64,000 nt of DNA from Promethearchaeati archaeon (GTDB taxonomy: Archaea > Asgardarchaeota > Heimdallarchaeia > Heimdallarchaeales > Heimdallarchaeaceae), in the NCBI GenBank assembly GCA_013166775.1, contig JABLTJ010000001.1:62001-126000 (forward strand), in the 5' to 3' direction. Below are positions 25,426-33,638 of the stretch, one piece after another (position 1 is the stretch's first letter; every line of letters starts with the position of its first letter). The notes beneath the pieces were generated by a model that was not told where the DNA came from, made no database searches, and saw nothing but the letters and a program-made list of their open reading frames with translations. Made by a program: the position numbers and the translations under genes.

Positions 25426-26124
25426 ATGCCTTCTATATCAGAAATGGAGAACAACATGCTGAAAAATTGCATTGTGAGGGAGGATTCCAACTGTATTGAA
25501 TGTGAGCTTAATGGTGAATTAATTTGCTTTGTAGATAAGAAATTCGCAAATAAGTTTTCAATTGGAAATATCGCCTATAGACTTTTAGCTTTTGGAATAT
25601 TCATCTTCTCTGGATTACTCATTGGACATTGGTGGATGTTAATATCCTATGCAAGTACAGTGTTGATTACTTTTGTAATAATCGAACCTCGATTATTATG
25701 TAGTCATTGCCCTTTCTATGAAAAAGAAGGAAAGTGTCTAAAATGCTGGGCTTTGAGAGGGATGCCAAAATTATGGAAATACAGTCCTGAGCCAATAAAT
25801 AAGATAGAAAAAACACTTATGCTCATATTAGGGAGTTTCATTGATTTATTACCCTTTCTTGGATCGATATGGGGGATCTTCTTCTTCTTTATGAATATCG
25901 AAGGGAATCTTGTATCAGGGATAGGAATAATAATTAGTACAGTGCTGTTCTTGATTGTCGTTGGTTATTTTTCTAAAGTTCTGCTTGGATATGCTTGTAA
26001 AAAATGTGCAAATTTTTCCTGTGCAATGAATAAAGTTCCAAAAGAAACCATCAATAAATTTCTCGAGAAAAATCCTGAGATGAAAAAAGCTTGGGTAAAT
26101 AGTGGTTGGAAAATAGAAGAATAA
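25426..26124 (+). CDS. Cysteine-rich four-helix membrane protein, unknown
   Basis: Not recognised. Hydrophobic segments at about 46-65, 67-87, 130-152 and 160-183 predict four membrane helices. Three Cys clusters lie in the loops or termini: CIVREDSNCIECEL near the N-terminus, CSHCPFYEKEGKCLKCW after helix 2 and CKKCANFSCAMN after helix 4, all probably on the same membrane side. The 'CxxCPxY...CxxC' pattern could hold zinc or an iron-sulfur cluster. A TATA-like AAATTTAAAG precedes the start. Confidence 0.65.
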   Translation: MPSISEMENNMLKNCIVREDSNCIECELNGELICFVDKKFANKFSIGNIAYRLLAFGIFIFSGLLIGHWWMLISYASTVLITFVIIEPRLLCSHCPFYEKEGKCLKCWALRGMPKLWKYSPEPINKIEKTLMLILGSFIDLLPFLGSIWGIFFFFMNIEGNLVSGIGIIISTVLFLIVVGYFSKVLLGYACKKCANFSCAMNKVPKETINKFLEKNPEMKKAWVNSGWKIEE

Positions 26125-26187
26125 CTATTTCAGTTTCAACTTTGTCCCCAAATTCTTTTTTAAGCAGTTAATGACTTCATAATTAGA

Positions 26188-26997
26188 ATGACTAAAACAT
26201 TAGAAGAAATTATTAATTCTTTAAGAAATCTAACTGATAAAGAAGTGTATCGATCATCAGATTTTGGAATTGAGTTTGGAACATATGCTCCAAGAGTCTT
26301 AAGCGCAATAAATGTCAAGAGCATAGTAGTGTCTCCTTTTGTAAATCTTAAGTTGATACATTTTATGAATGAAAACAAAGCAAATCTAGTATTGACAGTT
26401 TTACCTCTTCCATTTACTACCAAGAATTTTCCTCTCTCTGAAAGCAATTTTGAGATCTTACGGTCACTAGTTACGAATAATATAAAGACAATGAAACTCC
26501 CAGAAGAATGGATATGTGCAAAAAATGGGAGTTTCAAATACTTTGCTCAAACACTTGGAATAAGTAAAATCGAACCTTTTAATCTGACATTGAATTCAGA
26601 GAAAACAATACCATACTGGAGTCTTCCTAATCTTTCATACGAAGATTTTCTTTCATCTTTAAGTCATTCAAATAAAAAATGGTTGACATATCCCTATGCT
26701 CCTAGTGATTCAAAACTATCCATTGTACTTGAGAAGCAAAGTTTTTCTCAGGATGATTTTGAACAATTTAAGAAAAACAGTATTTCAACCATTTTGAGTT
26801 TCAATTTGGATACAAGAAGAGTACATGAATATCAAAAACATAAGATTAACTACATCTTTATCCCTTTCCTGGATTATTGCAACATTTCATTAAGGAAATT
26901 TTCACAAATTTTACAATTGGAAACAAATGAAAAGGTTCTGTTTTATTCACACAAAACAATAAATTGGAAATCTTATGAAGAGCTAAAACTTAATTAG
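26188..26997 (+). CDS. Degenerate Nif3-like protein
   Basis: The 269 residues follow the Nif3/YbgI layout in order: DFGIEFGTYA for the family DNvGLqvG, VKSIVVSPFV for the 'vlvalD' strand, then NLVLTVLPLPFTTKN where functional members have LIITHHPLIF, and FAQTLGISKIEPFNL for LAeaLGL..P. The HH dinuclear-metal ligands are replaced by Val-Leu, so a metal-dependent hydrolase activity is unlikely. Related fold by pattern only, hence moderate certainty. It sits 48 bases before the RNA methyltransferase gene. Confidence 0.5.
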   Translation: MTKTLEEIINSLRNLTDKEVYRSSDFGIEFGTYAPRVLSAINVKSIVVSPFVNLKLIHFMNENKANLVLTVLPLPFTTKNFPLSESNFEILRSLVTNNIKTMKLPEEWICAKNGSFKYFAQTLGISKIEPFNLTLNSEKTIPYWSLPNLSYEDFLSSLSHSNKKWLTYPYAPSDSKLSIVLEKQSFSQDDFEQFKKNSISTILSFNLDTRRVHEYQKHKINYIFIPFLDYCNISLRKFSQILQLETNEKVLFYSHKTINWKSYEELKLN

Positions 26998-27045
26998 CTT
27001 AAGTTTTTTTCTTAAATAGAAGATACTCAATGAAGGGGGAGTATA

Positions 27046-28371
27046 ATGAAATCTCTGATTCCACTAACAATAACAATCTTATCTCAAATAGAGAAAGGGA
27101 AATCTATCCGTGTTGAACTTAGAAAGACCATTTCTGAATATAAATTGAACAGAGAAGAAGAATCAACTCTATATTCGTTGGTTTTTGAGATTTTCAGGAA
27201 ACTGAATGTTATTGATCTTTACATAAAGAAGAGTAGTTCCTCTTTTTCAATCAAGAAAATATCAAGTAAGACCCGAGCTCTTCTTAGAATTGCAACATAC
27301 CTATTGAAAGTTGATAATAGGCAATTTGAATATGTAAAAGAAAACCTAGAATCTTATTATGAAAATATTCAGGAACTAGGATTTGATGAGATTCTGAAAT
27401 TGATACAGGATATAAGAGAGGAAGAACTTTATGCGAATAGAGTAGATTTAGCTTCCAAATTATCAATTGAGTTTTTTACTCCTACTTGGATTGTTAGAAA
27501 ATTCATAAATCAGTGGGATGAGGATTTTGCAACCGAACTAGTATCTACATTTATTCAGAATCTCCCAGCATATGTTAGAGTAAATCCTTTCAAATCTAAC
27601 CTTGAAGAAATTTCCACAAATTTTAGGAGCAAAAAAATAACTTTCGAAACTGTTAAAGCGATTGATGGGCTTCTTAAGATAACAGAGAGTGAATTACCCA
27701 TCCCTCAATATGATGTGTTTAAAGAAGGAAAAATAGTTATTCAACAAAAAGCTTCCGCATTAACATCACTTGTTTTAAATCCTCAAGAAGGAGAAAAAAT
27801 ACTCGATATGTGTGCTTCTCCTGGAGGAAAAACTTCTCATCTAGCAGCTTTATTGGGGGATGGAAGTAATATTGAGGCTGTGGATATTAATGAAGAAAGA
27901 ATGAAGATTTTGAAAGAAAGACTAAAGCTACTTGGTATAACTTCAGTGAAAACCACGCAAGCAGATGCAAGAACACTCCATAATCAAACAAGAGAAGAAT
28001 ATGATAAAATCCTTCTTGATCCTCCCTGTTCAGGATCAGGTACTTATTCTTCTAGACCTGAGATAAAATGGAGAGTAAAGCAAAGAGACTTGAGGTGGTA
28101 TATTAATCTACAGCAAGATTTACTCAAAGAAGCTTCAAAACTTGTTAAAAAAGAAGGAACTATTGTTTACTCAACTTGTTCTTTATACAGGGAAGAAAAT
28201 CATGAAATAATATCTTCCTTTTTAGAAAGAAACAGTAATTTTTCTTTAGCAGAGGCAACTCCAATGCTAGGTTTACCATCTCAACTACTGCAAAACAAAG
28301 CACAAGAACTATATCCACATATTCATGAGACAGAAGGCTTCTTCATTGCAAAGGTTAAAAGAAACAGTTGA
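27046..28371 (+). CDS. RsmB/NSUN-family RNA cytosine-C5 methyltransferase
   Basis: Methylates C5 of cytosine in rRNA or tRNA. An N-terminal NusB-like helical domain (about 1-125) precedes the catalytic domain. SAM motif I is DMCASPGGKTSHLAALL (254-270), the motif IV DPPCSGSGTY carries Cys328 and the motif VI YSTCSLYREENH carries Cys378, the two catalytic cysteines of m5C enzymes. 441 residues equals bacterial RsmB. GAAGGGGGAG lies just before ATG 27046 as a Shine-Dalgarno. The target cannot be told. Confidence 0.88.
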   Translation: MKSLIPLTITILSQIEKGKSIRVELRKTISEYKLNREEESTLYSLVFEIFRKLNVIDLYIKKSSSSFSIKKISSKTRALLRIATYLLKVDNRQFEYVKENLESYYENIQELGFDEILKLIQDIREEELYANRVDLASKLSIEFFTPTWIVRKFINQWDEDFATELVSTFIQNLPAYVRVNPFKSNLEEISTNFRSKKITFETVKAIDGLLKITESELPIPQYDVFKEGKIVIQQKASALTSLVLNPQEGEKILDMCASPGGKTSHLAALLGDGSNIEAVDINEERMKILKERLKLLGITSVKTTQADARTLHNQTREEYDKILLDPPCSGSGTYSSRPEIKWRVKQRDLRWYINLQQDLLKEASKLVKKEGTIVYSTCSLYREENHEIISSFLERNSNFSLAEATPMLGLPSQLLQNKAQELYPHIHETEGFFIAKVKRNS

Positions 28372-28419
28372 AAACTAATCTTCCAACTGATTGATAAATA
28401 GTTTTAGATATTGATTTTC

Positions 28420-29052
28420 TTAGTAAATGCTATCCAGTAACACATCTATTTTTTTAATTAACTCAGATCTAAGCTGATGACGTGGAGGTTTTTCCATGCT
28501 TTTAGCAGTTTCAATATTTGTATCGAAGAGAATTTTTGATGCAAGAGTCTTAACAATTTCTTCAACATCATAGTTCTTCAAATCACCAATTTGAGTTCTA
28601 TCCTTGACTACATCTCTTATTACAGCTTCACTTTCTTCAAATGAGAGAGTCAAAGGCTCTGATGAGCTAAAGTCTTCATGTATAATTGGTCTAGTTTTTT
28701 CACCATAAACAAACGATGTTGTTTGTTTCTCAGGAATGTGTTCTACTCTAATTTCGGATTCTGGATGTGAATCCATCTTATCCAATATGTATGTAAGTAT
28801 TCGATCTTTATCTTCCTGTTCGATATTTATAATTTGATATTTCGATCCTCTATTTGTTTTCAAATTTGTTGCTGCTCTTCCTGCAGAATATGACAAAGCG
28901 CTAGATATTCCAGTTTTTCTGTAAATGTAAATTTTCTTACCTCTTCTGTCGATTATTAGAAAAGCATCTCCTTCATGAACTAAACTTTCCTTTACGGGAG
29001 GAACCTCATGATAACTGCCATCTTTTTGAACCGAAAAAATTCGGAAAACCAT
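28420..29052 (-). CDS. Gelsolin-like single-domain protein
   Basis: The first 90 residues follow the gelsolin repeat: FRIFSVQKDGSYHEVPPV (start strand), LVHEGDAFLIIDRRGKKIYIYRK, matching the signature L-x-x-GDxFILD..x-x-IYxWxG, then helix SALSYSAGRAATNLKT, and strand KYQIINIEQEDKD. In gelsolins this fold binds actin. The last 120 residues are helical and acidic and unknown. It ends convergent with the RNA methyltransferase and is separate from queC. Asgard genomes encode related gelsolin proteins with actin; no actin gene is in this window. Confidence 0.65.
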   Translation of the reverse strand: MVFRIFSVQKDGSYHEVPPVKESLVHEGDAFLIIDRRGKKIYIYRKTGISSALSYSAGRAATNLKTNRGSKYQIINIEQEDKDRILTYILDKMDSHPESEIRVEHIPEKQTTSFVYGEKTRPIIHEDFSSSEPLTLSFEESEAVIRDVVKDRTQIGDLKNYDVEEIVKTLASKILFDTNIETAKSMEKPPRHQLRSELIKKIDVLLDSIY

Positions 29053-29121
29053 TAATTATCACCCCAATTATTAAACATTAGGCAGAATACTAAATAAGAA
29101 TTTCTTTTTATAGTGTTTTTT

Positions 29122-29838
29122 TCACTTATAGAGCGTTTTATCAGAAATTTCTGCATTACTGAATGCTCTTTTACGCCTTAAGCAGGACTCACATTTACCA
29201 CAGTGAATGGGTTTTCCATCATTTGTCCAATCTTCTACATTATAGCAAGAAGAAGAAAATTCAAGATTTGCTCCTTTCTTTTCAAGATATTTTACTATGT
29301 CGGATTTTAATAAATCATGAAAAGGTGCTTGAATTCTTACTTTGTTCATACATCCTAAAGTAAGTGATTCATTCATTTTATCCACAAATTCCTTTGTATT
29401 ATCAGGAAATGTTTCCCCCTCTTCTAGATTTGCCCCAAAGATAATATCAACAGGTTCTTTCATGCTATCAGCAAAAGATGCTGCAATAGACAAAAGCAGG
29501 ATGTTTCTGCCTGGAACCCATACTTGTTTTGCTGCTTCGTTTGTAATTGCTTTCTGATCTAGTTCAGAGAAATTTGAAAAAGAAGGAGGTTCTTTTTCCC
29601 TCTTTGATAGCTTGGAACCTGCAAATTTGGTAAACTCTCCTAGAAAAGGAATTGCGATAACCTTTCCTTCCAAAGAAAGAAGAGATCTATATTTTTGATT
29701 TGCTTTTTCTATAACTTCATCCTCTTTGCTCCAGTAAAGTAAACTCAATAGTATAACTTTCTCATACCTATCTATGGACCAATAAACACAAGCAGTAGAA
29801 TCCAACCCTCCAGAAAACAAAACAATTGCAATGCTCAT
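29122..29838 (-). CDS. queC: 7-cyano-7-deazaguanine (preQ0) synthase QueC
   Basis: Converts 7-carboxy-7-deazaguanine to preQ0 with ATP and ammonia. The PP-loop SGGLDSTA is at residues 9-16. The zinc cluster near the C-terminus reads SSCYNVEDW then HCGKCESCLRRKRAF, giving four Cys. WVPGRNILLLSIAASFA is the conserved adenylation-site helix. 238 residues is normal. Adjacent genes queD, DUF366, mptA and queE complete the preQ0 pathway. Confidence 0.93.
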   Translation of the reverse strand: MSIAIVLFSGGLDSTACVYWSIDRYEKVILLSLLYWSKEDEVIEKANQKYRSLLSLEGKVIAIPFLGEFTKFAGSKLSKREKEPPSFSNFSELDQKAITNEAAKQVWVPGRNILLLSIAASFADSMKEPVDIIFGANLEEGETFPDNTKEFVDKMNESLTLGCMNKVRIQAPFHDLLKSDIVKYLEKKGANLEFSSSCYNVEDWTNDGKPIHCGKCESCLRRKRAFSNAEISDKTLYK

Positions 29839-29873
29839 AATTTTCCTCTTCTATAATTTTTGTTTCCACCTAT

Positions 29874-30338
29874 TCAATCTTCTCCTGAATAAACAACCGT
29901 GCTAGTTGGAGTTTCAGACATTATGATTGTAATTTTGAACTGTGGATATTGTTCTTCTATTAAGTTATGAATATATTTTGAAAACAGTTCTACTGTTGTT
30001 GATTCTATTGGAATAAAAACCACATCTTCTCTTGGTAAACGGTAAAGTTTCCCTTCACAAGTATTAATAATTATTTGCTTATCTTTAGTTTCAATTTGTA
30101 GATCTTTGCTCTTTGATGGTATCAAGGTTTTGTGATCAAACTGTTTCAGCATCTTTATCACATTTGATTTAAACAAACCAAAATCTATGATCATATTATT
30201 TTCATCAAGTTCTCCCTCAATCTCAATTTCCACTTGATAATTGTGACCATGAATTTTTGCACATTTATCATGTCTAACTAACATGTGGGCAGAAGCTATG
30301 GTTAACTTATCTCCTGAAATCCTTAATTTCATGTTCAT
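29874..30338 (-). CDS. queD: 6-carboxytetrahydropterin synthase QueD
   Basis: 6-pyruvoyl-tetrahydropterin synthase family. Zinc ligands His18, His30 and His32 (SAHML and KIHGHNY) and catalytic Cys26 (HDKCAKIHGH) are present, as are a DFG motif (IIDFGLFK) and the FDHKTL motif with catalytic His/Asp. 154 residues is longer than the typical 120 because of an insertion near residues 79-110. It produces 6-carboxytetrahydropterin for QueE. ATG 30338 or 30332 may start it. Confidence 0.9.
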   Translation of the reverse strand: MNMKLRISGDKLTIASAHMLVRHDKCAKIHGHNYQVEIEIEGELDENNMIIDFGLFKSNVIKMLKQFDHKTLIPSKSKDLQIETKDKQIIINTCEGKLYRLPREDVVFIPIESTTVELFSKYIHNLIEEQYPQFKITIIMSETPTSTVVYSGED

Positions 30339-30341
30339 TCC

Positions 30342-30974
30342 CTAAATTGATTTTGTTTTCGCTACATCCTCTTTTACCATCTGTACTTCATCAACATACT
30401 GTTTTATTACAGATATTATCCATTCCTTAAGTTGATTATCTTCAAATTTGAGTTCTAATAATCCTATTGCCGTTACATGCTGTGGAAATCCTGAGCTTCC
30501 AACATTTAATCCTAAGTGTATTTTACTGTTAGTTACTCCTACTGAAGCAATTGCTACATTTAGTTTTTTCTCACCAATGTATATGTCTGTTCCTTTTCTC
30601 TGGGCTTTAATCCCCTTTGCATTCAATTTTTCCAAAATTATTAATATAAGCAATCGAAGACGATAATATTCTATCTCTAGATTTGGTGGTTGAATATCAA
30701 ATTCTTCAATGATTATATGTAAACTATCACTGGAACTTATCAGAATCTCTGCCAAATGTGATTCTCTTTGAATATCCTTGATATCTACCATTTCTGCGGG
30801 AGATAAGCTCATACCACCTCTAAAGACAAGAATACTATTTCCTAAGACATCATAATTATTCGCTATATATTGACTAGATAGCTGTGAACCATCATATACT
30901 ATGCTGTTTTTGAAATCTTCTACAACAATGTTATAAGATTGATACTCACTTTTTTTCAATTTGCTCAAATCCAT
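30342..30974 (-). CDS. DUF366 family protein
   Basis: Archaeal DUF366. Family landmarks are VYDGSQLSSQYIANNYDV, SILVFRGGMSLSPAEMVDI and KLNVAIASVGVTNSKIHLGLN, broken here into short pieces. Function is not established; it is recurrently found with archaeosine and queuosine precursor genes, and its position between mptA and queD supports a role in 7-deazapurine metabolism. Its start overlaps the 3' end of mptA by 29 bases, and queD follows after 3 bases, suggesting one transcript. Confidence 0.75.
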   Translation of the reverse strand: MDLSKLKKSEYQSYNIVVEDFKNSIVYDGSQLSSQYIANNYDVLGNSILVFRGGMSLSPAEMVDIKDIQRESHLAEILISSSDSLHIIIEEFDIQPPNLEIEYYRLRLLILIILEKLNAKGIKAQRKGTDIYIGEKKLNVAIASVGVTNSKIHLGLNVGSSGFPQHVTAIGLLELKFEDNQLKEWIISVIKQYVDEVQMVKEDVAKTKSI

Positions 30975-31914
30975 TCAATTGTTTTTTTAATCTCTTCAGT
31001 GTTGTTCTTACCTCTGCCACAGCATTGTGTTGATGAATGCTTTCATAGTTTATCTGTTTAACTGCAATAACTGTTTCCTCTGGATGCTCAGAGAATCTTT
31101 CACTTACCTTTTGTAAAATAGAACGAACAACATCTTCCACAAAAACTGGATTTTGATGAGCATAAAGAACAACAGCTTGCTCATCTTTCCTTTTCAATAC
31201 TTCATGAACAGGAGAACTCATTGAATTTTCAAGAATTTTAATAACATCTTCTAGTTCTACTCTTTCTGAATCTCTTGGTTGTTCAAAGAGTAAAATTGAT
31301 TTTGATCTTTGATTATGAGCAGCTATGGGAACAAGTTTTAGGATTTTATCAACATCCACAGTACTGAATCCTTCTTTCAGCAATCTCTCTTTTGTGATAT
31401 CTTTTGATAGTTCTTGCGAGCATGGACAAACAGTAGTTCCTTCCACCTCAGCACCAATAATCTTAGTTATTTTTATTCCCTTATCAGTTCTCTCTGCATA
31501 AGCCCCAGCTCTAAGTACATGTACGCTGGTTTTATTTTCTAAGATCGCTTCTGAAAAAGTTTCCATTTCATAGTCAGCACTTAGATTCACTTCAGCAAAA
31601 TTAGCTCCTGGTTGCACTTCAATAACCTTTTCTGCAATCTTAGCGCATAACTCTTCACTATCAACTATTACTTCACTACTTAATGTAGAGATTACCTCGT
31701 TAATAGCTTCAATGTTTCTTGACATATGGATACCCCTTTTACTCGGAAGTAAATCGACAAAAACATCGATTCTAGCAGATAATTCATTGTAAATTCCAAA
31801 TCTTTTTCTTCGAATTATCTTTGGTACATTACAAACCCCCACTCTACGTAATCCTATCTGGATTTTTGATTCATATGCTTGAACGTCGGATAATTCTTTA
31901 CTTCTTAGTTCCAT
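30946..31914 (-). CDS. mptA: GTP cyclohydrolase MptA/FolE2 (type IB/IV)
   Basis: Opens GTP to give dihydroneopterin triphosphate (or its cyclic phosphate), the first step of preQ0 and pterin synthesis. The metal-binding/active-site segment is EGTTVCPCSQELS, where the Cys aligns with the FolE2 catalytic Cys, and IAAHNQRSKS matches the family HNQR motif. VDLLPSKRGIHMSR with RGIHMSR also fits. 322 residues is normal. It lies 12 bases after queE. Confidence 0.9.
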   Translation of the reverse strand: MELRSKELSDVQAYESKIQIGLRRVGVCNVPKIIRRKRFGIYNELSARIDVFVDLLPSKRGIHMSRNIEAINEVISTLSSEVIVDSEELCAKIAEKVIEVQPGANFAEVNLSADYEMETFSEAILENKTSVHVLRAGAYAERTDKGIKITKIIGAEVEGTTVCPCSQELSKDITKERLLKEGFSTVDVDKILKLVPIAAHNQRSKSILLFEQPRDSERVELEDVIKILENSMSSPVHEVLKRKDEQAVVLYAHQNPVFVEDVVRSILQKVSERFSEHPEETVIAVKQINYESIHQHNAVAEVRTTLKRLKKQLNGFEQIEKK

Positions 31915-31926
31915 TTTAAATACCTT

Positions 31927-32733
31927 TTATAATATATCCAAGAATTTGTGCATTTGAACTGAAATTCCTATCTTATCTGGAGGAAGATATTCCGATGCTA
32001 TTCCTGAAAGCTCGATTATTTGTTCCCATGTTGGTTGTAAGATATTAGATTTAGCTGGCGGAGTAACAATTTGAATTACTATTGGTACCCCTATTCTACC
32101 ACATAATTTTGCTATTACTTCAAAATCTTCTTTTCTTGAGGATTTAGATATCACAGTTTTTGCAAAGACTTTAGCGTTGTTCTTTAATATCTCACACATT
32201 TTAATCTCTCTCTCTACTAACATTTCCCAATTGAGTGATGCTTCTGCACTACGATCTTTAACATCAACACAAGCAAAATCAATCAAATGTATAATTCGTT
32301 TCAAAAAATCTATATCTTCAGTATAAGCTGTTTCCAGATAAATCTTATAATTTTCTTTTTTGAGAAGGATAAGTAGTTTTTCTAGAAATTCAGGCTGATG
32401 TAGAGGTTCTCCTCCTGTAAAGCTAATTGAATGCAAATCATTAGTTGTTAAGTTTCTTATGGCTTCCAATATATTTTCTACTGTTACTGGATTATTTATA
32501 CCTCCAAAAGATTGTAAGCCTGCTTTTTCTTCTATTAGACATTGCTTAGGTTGATTTGCTTTTGCTTCTGGAGAGTCACACCATCTACAACCCTTTGTTC
32601 CTAGTAATCCTTGTGAAAGAGGACATCCTGCGAATCTAATAAAGATTTGTCGCAATCCATAGCAGCTACCTTCTACTGAAGCTCCTTCTCCTTGGAAACT
32701 TGAAAATATCTCCTTTATATAACCCTGTGACAT
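31927..32733 (-). CDS. queE: 7-carboxy-7-deazaguanine synthase QueE
   Basis: Radical SAM enzyme making 7-carboxy-7-deazaguanine. IKEIFSSFQGEGASVEG is the QueE N-terminus, and the cluster cysteines appear as Cys37, Cys49 and Cys52 (CPLSQGLLGTKGCRWC), a C-x11-C-x2-C spacing that is looser than the usual Cx3Cx2C. SFTGGEPLHQPEF is the SAM-binding GGE motif, and VCVDVKD-like VDVKDRSAE follows. 268 residues. It starts the preQ0 minus-strand run; E2 lies upstream on the same strand with a 79-base gap. Confidence 0.9.
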   Translation of the reverse strand: MSQGYIKEIFSSFQGEGASVEGSCYGLRQIFIRFAGCPLSQGLLGTKGCRWCDSPEAKANQPKQCLIEEKAGLQSFGGINNPVTVENILEAIRNLTTNDLHSISFTGGEPLHQPEFLEKLLILLKKENYKIYLETAYTEDIDFLKRIIHLIDFACVDVKDRSAEASLNWEMLVEREIKMCEILKNNAKVFAKTVISKSSRKEDFEVIAKLCGRIGVPIVIQIVTPPAKSNILQPTWEQIIELSGIASEYLPPDKIGISVQMHKFLDIL

Positions 32734-32812
32734 TAGACTAATTTTTTCTCTAATCTAAATAAGAATTCCTTATGTTGATAGAATTGTTCAGTAATTCAGT
32801 AATACAATCTCC

Positions 32813-33316
32813 CTATAAGCTATATCTTCCGATTTGTTCAAATGTAGCATATTTTTCAATATATTCCTTAACTTTTCTTGCATATTCCTTTGGATCTCTT
32901 TTCATTAAATTAGCAGCTGTTGAATTGAGTGGATCATCAGGATTTGGATTACTCAAAATGAATCGAATAGATTCAATTACATCCACTAAATTATTTGCTG
33001 GTGTCCAATCAACTCCAAGAACACCAACACAAATTCTCGTATCAAAGACATTAGCATGAAAAACCTTGGTAAGCATTCTCACTTTTGGTGGTTTAAATGG
33101 ATATTCTCGTGGTATATCAATTTCCAGAACAAACACCCCACCCTCATACAATCCCGCTCCAAAGATAAATCCTCGCCATGATAAAGTATTTCCATCAACT
33201 GGCTTAAATGTAGGTAATTCCTTTTTAAGCTCATTTGCTTCTATAGCGATTCTTGGCCAGAATTCTTCTTCAGATAACATATGCTCATAACCTTTGGTAT
33301 TTGCTAATAATCTCAA
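32813..33316 (-). CDS. Ubiquitin-conjugating enzyme E2 homologue
   Basis: A UBC-fold protein of 167 residues (155 if ATG 33280, residue 13, is used; TTG 33316 is preceded by AAGGT). The N-terminal helix FWPRIAIEANELKKELP, the strand EYPFKPPKVRMLTKVFH, the HPN motif as HAN (87-89), then RICVGVLGVDWTPANNL with the presumed catalytic Cys96 and Trp104, and ESIRFILSNPNPDDPLN (residues 115-131) all follow the E2 pattern. It should carry a ubiquitin-like modifier by thioester. No ubiquitin, E1, RING or JAMM gene lies beside it. Confidence 0.88.
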   Translation of the reverse strand: MRLLANTKGYEHMLSEEEFWPRIAIEANELKKELPTFKPVDGNTLSWRGFIFGAGLYEGGVFVLEIDIPREYPFKPPKVRMLTKVFHANVFDTRICVGVLGVDWTPANNLVDVIESIRFILSNPNPDDPLNSTAANLMKRDPKEYARKVKEYIEKYATFEQIGRYSL

Positions 33317-33326
33317 GGTTATACCT

Positions 33327-33500
33327 TTAATAGACTCCTGATTTACCCTGTTGCATCTCTAACAATATCATAAGTATTGCTGAGATTAATCCTTTTTGAT
33401 CTCCAGCTATCTTTCTGAATTCTTCTCTTTCTAGCATCAATGCAAGAGATCGCCATCTCACTAATAACTCTACGATATCTCTTTCGCTCATTAGCCTCAT
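33327..33500 (-). CDS. Small uncharacterised ORF next to the E2 gene
   Basis: A 57-residue protein with start MRLMSERDIVELL and helical middle RWRSLALMLEREEFRKIAG, QKGLISAILMILLEM, ending QGKSGVY. It lies 10 bases upstream of the E2 TTG on the same strand. GAGG precedes an alternative Met at 33491 (residue 4). The composition (amphipathic, charged) is protein-like, with a TATA-like AATAAA stretch upstream. No family recognised. Confidence 0.55.
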   Translation of the reverse strand: MRLMSERDIVELLVRWRSLALMLEREEFRKIAGDQKGLISAILMILLEMQQGKSGVY

Positions 33501-33600
33501 TTATGAAAAGTTTGCTAGATTTATTAAGATTATGTAAGGTTAAAGTCTTATGAGTACATGCTTTTTCTAGAGCTCATCTAACGCTTCCTATTCCAAAAGT

Positions 33601-33611
33601 TTTTTTATATA
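33601..33611 (+). promoter_or_regulatory. TATA box for the coiled-coil protein gene
   Basis: TTTTTTATATA, 28-38 bases before ATG 33639, within the divergent gap with the small ORF and E2. Confidence 0.5.
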
Positions 33612-33638
33612 CAAAGTGTTCATTTTATGTGAGAGTAC

